In this document: positions 7,437 to 16,587 of the stretch, piece after piece
How the letters are laid out: each line of letters opens with the position of its first letter
How positions within the stretch are numbered: position 1 is the first letter of the stretch
Assembly (NCBI GenBank): GCA_045613685.1
Contig: JAZLBL010000042.1
Coordinates: 1-61,371 of the forward strand
Length of the DNA: 61,371 nucleotides
DNA from: Fimenecus sp045613685
Lineage (GTDB): Bacteria; Bacillota; Clostridia; Oscillospirales; Acutalibacteraceae
Direction of reading: 5' to 3'
Translations under genes and position numbers: made by a program
The notes under the pieces: model-generated
Told to the model about the DNA's origin: nothing
Database searches by the model: none
Seen by the model: only the letters and a program-made list of their open reading frames with translations

Positions 7437-10400
7437 ATTTTTTTCAAGTTTTACAGAAATTTCTTTTGAGAGTGCAAATGAGTATAAAGTTACATTAACT
7501 TCACTCAAACCAAAGCATTCTTCGGCAGCCATTTTATATATTCTCATTTGCTCTTTATATCTGTTGATAATTTCTGTTTCATTTGAAACCTTATCGGTTT
7601 TATAGTCGATAATCTCTCCCCTGTTGCCATTAATGATAAGTCCGTCAATTACACCCTGAACAACAACTTTTTCATCCTTTGCTATTTTAGGAAGATTTTC
7701 GATAGCAACTGTTGCAGGAACAGTCATTGCAAACTCTTGTTCTTTCAAGAATTTATCTGCAGAGCAAATTCGCTTATACATATCACTCTGGAAGAATTTT
7801 TCAAGTTTGTTTATGTCAACTGCATCGGCTTCTACTGTTGTGAATTGTTCATTATCAACTAATCGAGCAAGTTCACTCTTGACATCATTACCTGCATCTT
7901 TCATATTGCAAAGTTCCATAAAACGATGCATCAATGAGCCACGCTGTGCGGGGGTTAATTCGTCCTTACCCATAAATGCAGGTCTTTCACTTGCAAGATA
8001 TTGCAGATTATCGTCTTTTTTCATTGATGATGCTGCATATTTGATTGGTATTTCTGACAATGCAGAATATGGATATTCATATGACAATTTATCAGAAATT
8101 TCTTCTAAAATATCTTTATCAATATCAAACGCTTTTTGTTCTTCTGTGTTTATAACAACACTTTCAATATCATCAATAATTTTGAAGTCAATTCTTGGAC
8201 TTTGTGGATTTTTTGTGCAATAAAGCAAATTGCTCATTTTAAGTGATGGATGGTTGAGCATTGCAAGCACCACCCATTGCATTACATTTGAGCACATTGA
8301 CAAAGGCACGGAAGAATCAACGAAATTTCCATAATAAGTATTATATAAATCTGTTATCTTTTTTTCTGAGTCGTGCATTGAGCCAACAATATAGAGTTTT
8401 TCTTCTGCACGAGTCATTGCAACATATAGCACTCTGATTTGCTCAGCGAACTCTTCTTGTTGGTCATAAAGTTTTATTGCATTAACGGGAAGAGTTGTGA
8501 AATCTTTATGTTGTTTGGGGAAATAGCGTGATGTTGCAACACCTAAATGTCTGTTAACCTTGACCTTGTTATAGTCAACCCCATTATTAGATGAAGAACA
8601 ATTTGCAATGAATACGACTGGAAATTCAAGACCTTTGCTCTTATGAATTGACATTATACGGACAACATCATCATTTTCAGTTAATTCATTTGCACCTTCT
8701 AAATCCTTTTTGTTTTTACGGATTTTATCAAGATAGCGAATAAAGCCTGAAAGACATGAGCCACCCATAGCTTCATAGTTTTCTGCATAGTTAATGAGAA
8801 GTTCGAGATTTAAAACTCTCTTTTCGCCATTATCCATTGCACCAACTATTGAGTCATAAGATGTCATTTCAAAAATACGACGGATTAAGCTACCAATATC
8901 CATTGTTACTGACAAGGTGCGAAGGATATAGAGCATATCTAAAAACTCTTTAACTTTTTGGTCTTTATCATATTGATTTTTCACAACATTATAAAGATTG
9001 CTCTTTTTATCTTCACTTCTATATCTTGCCAAATCATCTTCTGTAAATGAACAAAGTGGTGACAACATTACAGAAACCAAAGGAACATCTTGCACAGGAT
9101 TATCAATGATTTTGAGCATTGACACCATAGTTACAATTTCACGGCTTTCAAAAAATCCACCCTGTTTTGTAAAATGAGCAGGAATTCCCATTTCGCCAAG
9201 AGCTCTTGCAACAGTCTGTGCTTTATCCTTGACGGCTCTCATAAGAATACAGATATCACTATATCTTATTGGTCGCTCTTTGCCGTTTTTGCCCACAAGT
9301 GTTTTTGAAGAAATCAAATCATTGATAACTGCACCAATATGATATGCTTCTCTTTCTAAATCCGAGCCTTTTGTTTTTTCAGTTTCAACTATATGCACGG
9401 CTACATTTGGTGCAGAGTCTTCGCAATAATCTCCACCAAAATCAAGACGTTCACTCTGTTTATAATCAATACCACAAGTTTTTCTTGTCATAAGAAAATC
9501 GAAGAAGAAGTTAATGCCATCAACTATTCCCTTTCGGCTTCTGAAATTCTTATCAAGGTTTATTGTTGCAGGGTAATTTTCGCCATCGTAAATCATGAAT
9601 GTATCTTTATAATTCAAGAATATTTCGGGCATTGCCTGACGGAAACGATAGATACTCTGTTTCACGTCACCAACCATAAATTTGTTGGTATTATCTTTTG
9701 AAATTGCAGAAAACAATGTGTCTTGTGCATCATTTGTATCTTGAAATTCATCAATAAAAATTTCTTCAAAATTATCTGACAATTCTTTCGCTAAATCAGA
9801 TTTGTTATATGTTCCATTTTCATTGAAATCAACAAGAATGTTCAATGCAAAGTGTAAAATATCAGAAAAATAATATGCATTATTTTCTTCTTTTCGTGTT
9901 TTTAAATGTTCTATAAATTGCAAAACACTTTCCTGAATAATTTTCATTATAGGGCGAAGATACTCAATATCTTCATAGAATTCTTGCTCTGTGCAAATTA
10001 AATATTTGCCAATTTGCGCAAGATATTTTTTGATACTATCACGGCGACCTTTAAGCTCGTCATAATAGCAGTCTTTTTCGTCTTTGGGCACAGTTGGAAA
10101 TCTGTTGAGTTTAAGTGATTCTGATAAAAATTTGATTTCGTCCCATTTTTCAGGACTTGTTTCAATAAGATTAAGAATTGCATCAAGAGAAGATATAATC
10201 GGTGTTAAATCATTTGTGAGCGCACCTAACAAAGTTGAATTTTCAGGCGCATCGTCGATTATATCTTGTGCCTTGATTTTTGTGTATTCAACAACTTCTG
10301 CCAACCGCTCTAATGAATATTTGCCCCATTTTGTTTCGTGGATTTTCAAGTCTTTGTGATAGTCTGCAAAAGCGCTTTCTATCCACATTTCCGGATTTGG

Positions 10401-10955
10401 TGAAGCAATTGCGAACTCATAAAGTGTGAGAATTGACTCAACAAGGCTTGTATCGGATTTACCCGTTGTAAAGAGTTCTAAAAGTTCTTTTATTTCTTCT
10501 TCAGGGCGTGAATAGAGTTCTTCTAAAACTTCGTCGGCGACTTCTCTTTTTAACATATCGTGCTCAATATCTGAAAGTAAAGTATAATCAGGTGCTATGC
10601 CCACCTGTTCAAAGTTTTCCTTTACCAACTGACCACAGAAACTATCCATTGTTGAAATCTGTGCATTTGGTAAATACATCTTTTGTCTTTTAAGATATTG
10701 ATTATCGGGTTGTTCTCTTATAAGCTCTGAAAGGCGTTTTGAAATTCTTTCTTTCATTTCAGATGCAGCGGCTTTTGTGAAGGTTACTATAAGAAGTTTT
10801 TCAATGTCAACAGGATGATTCGCATCAGTAATACGCTTGATTACACGTTCAACTAAAACTGCAGTTTTTCCTGAGCCCGCAGCAGCAGAAACAAGAACTG
10901 TACCATTACGTGATTCAATTGCCTGAGCTTGTGGTTTAGTCCACTCTCTGCTCAT
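7431..10955 (-). CDS. addA: ATP-dependent helicase/nuclease subunit A
   Basis: AddA is the 3'-5' UvrD-like helicase and nuclease subunit of the AddAB double-strand-break resection complex, the Firmicutes counterpart of RecBCD. The protein (about 1174 residues) shows Walker A AAAGSGKTAVLVERV near residue 25, helicase motif II DEFQDTND, motif IV/V/VI signatures (RIMSIHKSKGLEFP, RVLYVAMTRAEEKLY), and a C-terminal RecB-type nuclease motif (GVIDGLI...EIIDYKTDK). The start is set at ATG 10955, 8 nt from GAGG; ATG 10958 is possible, and the GTG at 10964 is part of the ribosome binding site. It overlaps the 3' end of addB by 20 bp. Confidence 0.97.
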   Translation of the reverse strand: MSREWTKPQAQAIESRNGTVLVSAAAGSGKTAVLVERVIKRITDANHPVDIEKLLIVTFTKAAASEMKERISKRLSELIREQPDNQYLKRQKMYLPNAQISTMDSFCGQLVKENFEQVGIAPDYTLLSDIEHDMLKREVADEVLEELYSRPEEEIKELLELFTTGKSDTSLVESILTLYEFAIASPNPEMWIESAFADYHKDLKIHETKWGKYSLERLAEVVEYTKIKAQDIIDDAPENSTLLGALTNDLTPIISSLDAILNLIETSPEKWDEIKFLSESLKLNRFPTVPKDEKDCYYDELKGRRDSIKKYLAQIGKYLICTEQEFYEDIEYLRPIMKIIQESVLQFIEHLKTRKEENNAYYFSDILHFALNILVDFNENGTYNKSDLAKELSDNFEEIFIDEFQDTNDAQDTLFSAISKDNTNKFMVGDVKQSIYRFRQAMPEIFLNYKDTFMIYDGENYPATINLDKNFRSRKGIVDGINFFFDFLMTRKTCGIDYKQSERLDFGGDYCEDSAPNVAVHIVETEKTKGSDLEREAYHIGAVINDLISSKTLVGKNGKERPIRYSDICILMRAVKDKAQTVARALGEMGIPAHFTKQGGFFESREIVTMVSMLKIIDNPVQDVPLVSVMLSPLCSFTEDDLARYRSEDKKSNLYNVVKNQYDKDQKVKEFLDMLYILRTLSVTMDIGSLIRRIFEMTSYDSIVGAMDNGEKRVLNLELLINYAENYEAMGGSCLSGFIRYLDKIRKNKKDLEGANELTENDDVVRIMSIHKSKGLEFPVVFIANCSSSNNGVDYNKVKVNRHLGVATSRYFPKQHKDFTTLPVNAIKLYDQQEEFAEQIRVLYVAMTRAEEKLYIVGSMHDSEKKITDLYNTYYGNFVDSSVPLSMCSNVMQWVVLAMLNHPSLKMSNLLYCTKNPQSPRIDFKIIDDIESVVINTEEQKAFDIDKDILEEISDKLSYEYPYSALSEIPIKYAASSMKKDDNLQYLASERPAFMGKDELTPAQRGSLMHRFMELCNMKDAGNDVKSELARLVDNEQFTTVEADAVDINKLEKFFQSDMYKRICSADKFLKEQEFAMTVPATVAIENLPKIAKDEKVVVQGVIDGLIINGNRGEIIDYKTDKVSNETEIINRYKEQMRIYKMAAEECFGLSEVNVTLYSFALSKEISVKLEKNT

Positions 10956-13900
10956 CATCTTCACCTCTTAACATCTCGATTGCATCGTCAAATTTTGGAA
11001 CTTCAATTTCATTTATTGGGTCATCTTCTTCACGCTTGCACACATCTTTATACTGACACCAAGTGCAAGCATCTTTAATTGGCAAAGCAGAGATATTGCC
11101 GTCTTGCAACTGATTTGCCATATTTTTGATTGAGTCATTAACTTTATATTTAAGTTTTTTAAGTGATTCAAGCGAAATAACCTTGCCCTTTAATGCACCA
11201 GTTTTTTCATCATATTTAGCAGGAAGTAAAATTCCATTATATTTGCTATCCATCGCTTCAAAAACCTGCATATTATTAAGGACAACACCATCCATAGAAA
11301 GTTCATTGAATGTAGCATTTAACACGGTAGCTTCATCTGAATCTTTGTCAATTTTATCTGACGACACTTTTGGGTTTTTGGCTTGGAAATACAACACACC
11401 TGCAGGGATTATATTATCACCATAATAATCTTTTCCGTTTTCCCAGATAGCAAAAAGATAAATGAGCATCTGCATATTAAGGCCATAAAAAACTTCGCCT
11501 AATTTAAACTCTTTGCCACCTGTTTTATAGTCAACAACACGCAAGAATGTGTTATCTTCTGTTTTAAACATATCAACACGGTCAACACTACCCACAACTC
11601 GCACTGTGCCACCATTTTGAAGTTTAACTTCATAAGGGTCGATTGCACCATCGTGATTAATGCTCAATTCAAAATCAACAGGTGTAAATTCACAAGCTTT
11701 AAATTCAACAATAAGTCTTATTAAAACCTTGTAAGTAGTAGTTTTAATAAGTTTTATTGTTCTCTCAAAGGTTGCAGATTTATTCTCATATCCACCCATT
11801 TCATCATTGATATATTCATCAATGATTGTTTCAACTTGCTCATTGATTTCGTGGTCTGTCATTTTTATAATGGTTTCTTTTTTGTTATTGAACAAGAATT
11901 TTTCCATTACATAGTGAATAAGCGTACCCGACAAAGCAGCATCAACTTGTGCTTCTTTTCGTGGTTTCGCTTTGAGACCATATTCACAGAAATATTCGAA
12001 TGGACATTTATAGAACTTTTCGATGCGAGATGCAGACATATACATATTCTTGCCAAAGAATTCTGTTGCAAGATTTTTGTCAAGAATTTTGAAATCCTTA
12101 TTATTAGCTCTATTGATTTTTAAAACTTCATTTTCGCCATTGTTTTCGTTGAAATATTCTTTCAATGTTTCACCTAAAACTGAGCCGTTAACAGATTCCC
12201 CTGCCATAATTGAGAAAGCAGAGTTTCGGCTTTCCATTCTGTTAAGTTTTGAATAGTCATCAATTATTTTGCACTGTGGGAATGTTTTGATAATATCTAT
12301 TACCATTTCAGATGGTGTCAAAGCAGATGAATCACCACTCATTGATGAATATGTGAGATAGAGTTTATCAGTTGCCAAACTTGCCGCATGATAAGCAATA
12401 AAGTTTTCACTGACACTGTTATATTCAAGGTTACTGATAATCTGCATTCCGTTATTTATAAGCTCACAACGCTCAAAATCGTTAAACAACACACCTGATG
12501 AACTTTCTGCAGGGAATACACCAGTATTTGCACCCATAAGGAATACCACTTTTGGTGCAGACGCACGAATTCTGTCAGCACCACCGATAATTACTTCATC
12601 CATTCCGTTTGGAATAACACCAATATTTTTAGACGCAACAAATAGATTGAACAATTCTGAATATCGTTCAATAGAAACGCTGGTATTACCGATTGCAAAA
12701 TAAAGTCCATCTAAAACTTCGGTGACAATTTTCCAGATTCTTGCTTGTTCAAGTGCTAATTCAAGTTCGTCACTATCTTTAAGAGTTTGTGTGAATGCTT
12801 TTAAATTTTCGTCGATTTTATTCTTTTGTAAGAATGTGAATAATGCTTTTGACATTGATTCACCGTCAGAGTCTTTCATCTGTTTTTTGAGCCATAAAAT
12901 TGGCGCAACTATTCTTTGACGAAGTGCATTTATATTTTCTAAAAGTTCATTTGAATAGTCTGTTACTAATTCGCCAAAGCCATTTGGATTTTCTGTCCAT
13001 TCATCAGTCCAAGCTGACGGACGGATATTCCACATAAGGCAATAATCTTCTATAAGTGCGATTTCTTCAACTGTGAAACCAAAAAGTTGAGTTTTTAAAA
13101 GTCTTAAAATTCTTTCAGTTTCAAATCCTTTTGTGAGAATATCTAAAAGACATTTTATAAACACGATGAGTGGTTGAGTGTCAACGGGTTGACGGTTATC
13201 GTGGAAGCAATCAATATCATATTTTCTGAATGCTGATGCTAAATCTTTTTTATAATTTTCTTCGCGACGGACTATAACTGCAATATCACGATAACGAAGA
13301 TTTTCTGTGCGCACAAGTCTTTTAATTTCAGCGGCTACCACCTGACATTCATCTGTCTTTGTGCGACAAGGAATAATTGTAATCGCACTTGCATCTTCGT
13401 TATAGACATTATCATTATTTGCGAAGAAATTTTCTTCAAGAAAATTGAGTTCGTCTTTTTTAAACTCTTTGCTTGCATAAAGGATTTTTTCAGGTGCAAT
13501 TTTTACACCGATTTTATTTGCGATTGATTTGAGCTTTTTGATTTCAACTGTGGAATTATAGAAAAGCTCATATCTTTGGTTGTTTTTAGATGTATCGCAA
13601 CAGAAAGTTACAAAAACATCTTCTGCTTGGCGCATAATCTCACTTAACACGGCATATTCCTGACCTGAAAAACCTGAGAAAGCATCAAAGAATACAACCT
13701 TATTCTTAAAATAATCAACTTCTGTCAATAAGTCTGCGAGCATATCAAGGTGAAGTGTGCTATCGTTAAATCTATTTGACATCAATGCATCATAACAAGC
13801 AAAAATAGATGAAAGTTCAGTTATTTTTGATGCAAATGATTTTTTATTTACTACTTTTGCATATTCTTCTAACTGTTCATTTGATATTTTGCATTTTTTG

Positions 13901-14280
13901 ATTTCTCGGTGAAAATCAAGAATCTGATTTATAAGCTCAGGGTGTTTTTTATAACGACCAAACACATTGAGTTCGTCTTCAAGCGTTTCGATGGCACGGC
14001 TCATAAGCACTGCACGAACACCATCGTCAGCGTTTCTTTTATCTAATTTGCCATATTGGGACAAAAGCCTTTCACCAAGTCGTGAAAAGCTTAAAATTTC
14101 AACATTATTTATTTTTTCGTTACCTAAAAGTTCGAGCATTCCCCTTTCGGTTTCAAAAGAAAATTGCTCGGGTACAATAATAACGGCTTTGCCACTTTCA
14201 TTCTCTGCAATTTTTGTTGCAAGATTTCGAATATATCGTGTTTTGCCACTACCTGTACGCCCTGTGATAATGTTGAGCAT
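10936..14280 (-). CDS. addB: ATP-dependent helicase/nuclease subunit B
   Basis: This 1114-residue partner of AddA carries a P-loop at the extreme N terminus (GRTGSGKTRYI, residues 7-17), an inactivated helicase-like core, and a C-terminal RecB-type nuclease domain (VVDYKTGGKEF). The iron-sulfur cluster Cys set is visible as FYKCPFEYFCEYG upstream plus CTWCQYKDVC near the C terminus, the arrangement known from Bacillus AddB. It is the first gene of the addB-addA pair, 15 bp after the alpha-galactosidase stop codon, with AAAGGGG in front of its ATG. Confidence 0.96.
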   Translation of the reverse strand: MLNIITGRTGSGKTRYIRNLATKIAENESGKAVIIVPEQFSFETERGMLELLGNEKINNVEILSFSRLGERLLSQYGKLDKRNADDGVRAVLMSRAIETLEDELNVFGRYKKHPELINQILDFHREIKKCKISNEQLEEYAKVVNKKSFASKITELSSIFACYDALMSNRFNDSTLHLDMLADLLTEVDYFKNKVVFFDAFSGFSGQEYAVLSEIMRQAEDVFVTFCCDTSKNNQRYELFYNSTVEIKKLKSIANKIGVKIAPEKILYASKEFKKDELNFLEENFFANNDNVYNEDASAITIIPCRTKTDECQVVAAEIKRLVRTENLRYRDIAVIVRREENYKKDLASAFRKYDIDCFHDNRQPVDTQPLIVFIKCLLDILTKGFETERILRLLKTQLFGFTVEEIALIEDYCLMWNIRPSAWTDEWTENPNGFGELVTDYSNELLENINALRQRIVAPILWLKKQMKDSDGESMSKALFTFLQKNKIDENLKAFTQTLKDSDELELALEQARIWKIVTEVLDGLYFAIGNTSVSIERYSELFNLFVASKNIGVIPNGMDEVIIGGADRIRASAPKVVFLMGANTGVFPAESSSGVLFNDFERCELINNGMQIISNLEYNSVSENFIAYHAASLATDKLYLTYSSMSGDSSALTPSEMVIDIIKTFPQCKIIDDYSKLNRMESRNSAFSIMAGESVNGSVLGETLKEYFNENNGENEVLKINRANNKDFKILDKNLATEFFGKNMYMSASRIEKFYKCPFEYFCEYGLKAKPRKEAQVDAALSGTLIHYVMEKFLFNNKKETIIKMTDHEINEQVETIIDEYINDEMGGYENKSATFERTIKLIKTTTYKVLIRLIVEFKACEFTPVDFELSINHDGAIDPYEVKLQNGGTVRVVGSVDRVDMFKTEDNTFLRVVDYKTGGKEFKLGEVFYGLNMQMLIYLFAIWENGKDYYGDNIIPAGVLYFQAKNPKVSSDKIDKDSDEATVLNATFNELSMDGVVLNNMQVFEAMDSKYNGILLPAKYDEKTGALKGKVISLESLKKLKYKVNDSIKNMANQLQDGNISALPIKDACTWCQYKDVCKREEDDPINEIEVPKFDDAIEMLRGEDDEQRVD

Positions 14281-14295
14281 AGATTTTGCCCCTTT

Positions 14296-15588
14296 TTATT
14301 TTAATTTAAATAGTTTTGCGCCGTGAGCATTAACTTTGCAAGTGAATTTATTTGTTACTTTTTCAATATCTTCTTTAAGCCACAAATCACGGAGAGTGTA
14401 TTCCCCTGCTAAGTCGAATTTATTTAAATCAACTGTGATTTCAGCGTCTTTGTCTGATACATTGAACACTGCGATAAGTGGTTTATTATCAAAAGAAATT
14501 GCAGTCCAGATAACTGTGTTTTCATCACGATATGCTTGTTTGCCACCGTGAGAATGTTGGTTAACATCAAGGACTTCTTCGTTTGTCATAAGTGAGAGAG
14601 TCCACTCGTCGTTATTTCTCATTTCGCCACCAAACATAAGTGGTGAACGGAAAATTGACCAAAGTGTCATAAGAGTGATTTGTTCGTCTTTTGTGAATTG
14701 GGTATATCTGTCTTGTGGACCATGACAAGTACCATTTCTTGAAAGGTTACCAAGTGGTAACATATCGCAGTCAGGCCAACAACCTTCACTCACATAAGGA
14801 GCCCATTTTTCGCATTTATCGAACATTTCATAGAGTTTATCCCACCAGTCCCAAAAATCGCCTGTAAGACGCCACATATTTGCATATTCGCACAAGTGGT
14901 CGGCTACTGACAATTCAGCAGGTCCAGGTGAAAGACTGAGTACTATATCACGTCCTGTTTTGTCGATTGCTTTTCTAATCATTTCAACTTCTTCACGAGC
15001 TGAATATGGATTATCCCATTTTCTGAATTCTGTAACGCAGATGTCATCTACCTTAACAAAGTCAATGCCCCATTTTGCGTACATATCGAAAATAGAATCG
15101 TAATAAGCCTGTGCACCGTCGCAATTATACATACCGTACATATCTGTATTCCAAGGGCAAACAGAGAAATGATGCACAACCTGACGAGCTGTTTTATCCG
15201 TGCCTAAAATAGGGGTATTCTGGTGCACTGCCTGACGCGGAATACCACGCATAATATGAATACCAAATTTGAGTCCCATAGCGTGAATTTTATCTGCTAT
15301 TGGTTTAAAGCCTTGTCCGTTTGCAGATGATGGAAAACGATTAACGGCTGGGATAAGTCGTGAATACTCGTCCATACAAAGCTCTGTGAAATTATTATAA
15401 TCGTTATTTTTAGCTTTTGGCTCATACCATTGAATGTCGCAGACAACATATTGCCAACCATAATCTTTAAGATATTTTGCCATATATTCGGCATTGCCTA
15501 AAAGTTGTTCTTCATTAACGGCTGCACCATAGCAATCCCAACTGTTCCACCCCATTGGTGGAGTTTTTGCAAATTTGTTTTTATCCAT
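14296..15588 (-). CDS. Alpha-galactosidase, glycoside hydrolase family 27
   Basis: A 430-residue melibiase-type enzyme that should release terminal alpha-linked galactose (or N-acetylgalactosamine). The GH27 N-terminal hallmark PPMGWNSWDCYG is at residues 10-21. The predicted nucleophile Asp is D181 in DFVKVDDIC, and the acid/base Asp is D244 in RLTGDFWDWW. No signal peptide is seen, so it probably acts on oligosaccharides taken up into the cell. The start is ATG 15588 after GGGGTG; the upstream GTG belongs to that ribosome binding site. It sits in front of addBA with no transporter or regulator nearby, so its inducer and pathway are unclear. Confidence 0.93.
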   Translation of the reverse strand: MDKNKFAKTPPMGWNSWDCYGAAVNEEQLLGNAEYMAKYLKDYGWQYVVCDIQWYEPKAKNNDYNNFTELCMDEYSRLIPAVNRFPSSANGQGFKPIADKIHAMGLKFGIHIMRGIPRQAVHQNTPILGTDKTARQVVHHFSVCPWNTDMYGMYNCDGAQAYYDSIFDMYAKWGIDFVKVDDICVTEFRKWDNPYSAREEVEMIRKAIDKTGRDIVLSLSPGPAELSVADHLCEYANMWRLTGDFWDWWDKLYEMFDKCEKWAPYVSEGCWPDCDMLPLGNLSRNGTCHGPQDRYTQFTKDEQITLMTLWSIFRSPLMFGGEMRNNDEWTLSLMTNEEVLDVNQHSHGGKQAYRDENTVIWTAISFDNKPLIAVFNVSDKDAEITVDLNKFDLAGEYTLRDLWLKEDIEKVTNKFTCKVNAHGAKLFKLK

Positions 15589-15615
15589 AATAATCACCCC
15601 TGATTAGATAAATAT

Positions 15616-15644
15616 ATTTTATCATTTTAACTATAAAAAGTAAA
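15616..15644 (-). promoter_or_regulatory. Promoter of the alpha-galactosidase-addBA unit
   Basis: On the minus strand TTTACT (15639-15644), 17 bp, then TAAAAT (15616-15621) preceded by TGA, about 28 bp upstream of the alpha-galactosidase start. Confidence 0.6.
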
Positions 15645-15699
15645 CTAAAATAGGTGTAATTTTGTGGACACAAAAATTAAAAAACATTGAAAAAAGTCC

Positions 15700-15728
15700 T
15701 TGACATTGAGTTTCTTTTATGATAATAT
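15700..15728 (+). promoter_or_regulatory. tRNA-Ser promoter
   Basis: Perfect TTGACA at 15700-15705, a 17-bp spacer and TAATAT at 15723-15728, 15 bp upstream of the first tRNA-Ser gene. Confidence 0.8.
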
Positions 15729-15743
15729 ATACAAGCCCAATAC

Positions 15744-15832
15744 GGAGAGATACCGAAGTGGTTATAACGGAACGGTCTTGAAAACCGTCGTACGGCAACG
15801 TACCGTGGGTTCGAATCCCACTCTCTCCGCCA
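15744..15832 (+). tRNA. tRNA-Ser (anticodon TGA)
   Basis: Acceptor arms GGAGAGA and TCTCTCC pair, the anticodon loop reads CTTGAAA with anticodon TGA, the long variable arm is typical of class II tRNA (GTACGG...CGTAC), the T loop is TTCGAAT, and the CCA end is encoded (15830-15832). Confidence 0.97.
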
Positions 15833-15835
15833 GAT

Positions 15836-15867
15836 GCGGGTTGTAATTTAATTACAGCCCGCTTTTT
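15836..15867 (+). terminator. Terminator between the two tRNA-Ser genes
   Basis: A 12-bp stem GCGGGTTGTAAT / ATTACAGCCCGC (one G-T pair) with loop TTA, followed by TTTTT. It would separate the two tRNA transcripts or act as a partial attenuator. Confidence 0.75.
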
Positions 15868-15897
15868 AATTAAATAACGCTTAAACACGTTACACTT

Positions 15898-15988
15898 GCA
15901 GAAGTACTCAAGTTGGTGACGAGGCGCCCCTGCTAAGGGCGTAGGCCGGGAAACCGGTGCGAGAGTTCGAGTCTCTCCTTCTGCGCCA
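15898..15988 (+). tRNA. tRNA-Ser (anticodon GCT)
   Basis: Acceptor GCAGAAG pairs with CTTCTGC, anticodon stem CGCCC/GGGCG encloses loop CTGCTAA with anticodon GCT, a long variable arm (GGCCGGGAAACCGGT) is present, the T loop is TTCGAGT, and CCA is encoded. It decodes AGC/AGT, complementary to the TGA isoacceptor next to it. Confidence 0.97.
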
Positions 15989-15990
15989 AG

Positions 15991-16022
15991 AAAAAACCTC
16001 ATTCTTCGGAATGAGGTTTTTT
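15991..16022 (+). terminator. Bidirectional terminator after tRNA-Ser(GCT)
   Basis: CCTCATTC-TTCG-GAATGAGG (15997-16016) with an A6 run before and a T6 run after; it can function in both directions. Confidence 0.85.
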
Positions 16023-16025
16023 CAA

Positions 16026-16191
16026 TGAAATTCGCCTTTTGGCGAGTGAAATATGCTGTCGCATATGAAATAACTTTGTTATGAAATATTTGCTTCGCAA
16101 ATATAAAAAGGCGAATTTTATTTCACTTTTTGCGTTAGCAAAAAATTTCATAATTCGTAAGAATTATTTCATATTGCATAGCAATATTTCA
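16026..16191 (+). repeat. Array of seven hairpins bounded by TGAAAT/ATTTCA hexamers
   Basis: Four TGAAAT hexamers (starts 16026, 16047, 16066, 16082) are followed by four ATTTCA hexamers (starts 16120, 16145, 16166, 16186). A different short perfect hairpin sits between successive hexamers: TCGCC-TTTT-GGCGA, ATATGC-TGTC-GCATAT, ATAAC-TTT-GTTAT, ATATTTGC-TTC-GCAAATAT, TTTTTGC-GTTA-GCAAAAA, ATAATTC-GTAA-GAATTAT and ATATTGC-ATA-GCAATAT. A 13-bp inverted repeat (16028-16040 with 16106-16118) encloses the first four hairpins. Arm sequences vary while the hexamers and pairing are kept. It ends 35 bp before the four-helix-bundle gene. Confidence 0.9.
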
Positions 16192-16226
16192 TTAACTGTG
16201 TTATACTGTTTTTTGAGGTGATTGCG

Positions 16227-16577
16227 TTGAAAGAAAATAAACTTGTAGATTTATCTATGGATTTTGCTGTTAAAATCATCAAACTCTGCGAAACAATCAA
16301 GGGGCATTATTCACTTGTCAATCAATTAGAGCGTTCTGCTACATCTATTGGTGCTAATATTCACGAAGCTAATTACGCTCATAGCAAACTTGACTTCGTT
16401 GCAAAGTTACAAATCGCTTTAAAAGAATGCTACGAAACTGAATATTGGTTAGAGTTATTTGTTAAATCTGGAATTATTACTAAAGAAAACACTTTAGATT
16501 TGTATAATCAATGTGGAACTATTCGTCGCATATTGATTGCATCTATTAACACAGCTAAAGAAAACCAAGCAAAGTAG
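16227..16577 (+). CDS. Four-helix-bundle protein (23S rRNA intervening-sequence/IVP type)
   Basis: This 116-residue protein belongs to the four-helix-bundle family first noticed as an ORF in 23S rRNA intervening sequences and related to Avd of diversity-generating retroelements. Family signatures are KLVDLSMDFAVKIIKLC, LVNQLERSATSIGANIHEA, DFVAKLQIALKECYETEYWL and a C-terminal RRILIASINTAK. The family is basic and thought to bind nucleic acid; no enzymatic motif is present. Translation probably starts at TTG 16227, 6 nt after GAGGTG. It is in a region of plus-strand DNA that breaks a long minus-strand gene series, directly behind the hairpin array, and no reverse transcriptase or rRNA is adjacent. 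Confidence 0.88.
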   Translation: MKENKLVDLSMDFAVKIIKLCETIKGHYSLVNQLERSATSIGANIHEANYAHSKLDFVAKLQIALKECYETEYWLELFVKSGIITKENTLDLYNQCGTIRRILIASINTAKENQAK

Positions 16578-16587
16578 GAATAATATT

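Noticed and set aside
7807..8223. 138-codon plus-strand ORF inside addA
   Set aside because: It is the antisense shadow of a well-supported addA reading frame and has no ribosome binding site.
15631..16002. Minus-strand ORF of 123 codons across both tRNA-Ser genes
   Set aside because: It is the antisense of two well-formed tRNAs and their terminators.
16026..16191. CRISPR-like array
   Set aside because: The repeats are only 6 bp, change orientation half way, and the intervals are short palindromes rather than unique spacers of constant length; no cas gene is present.
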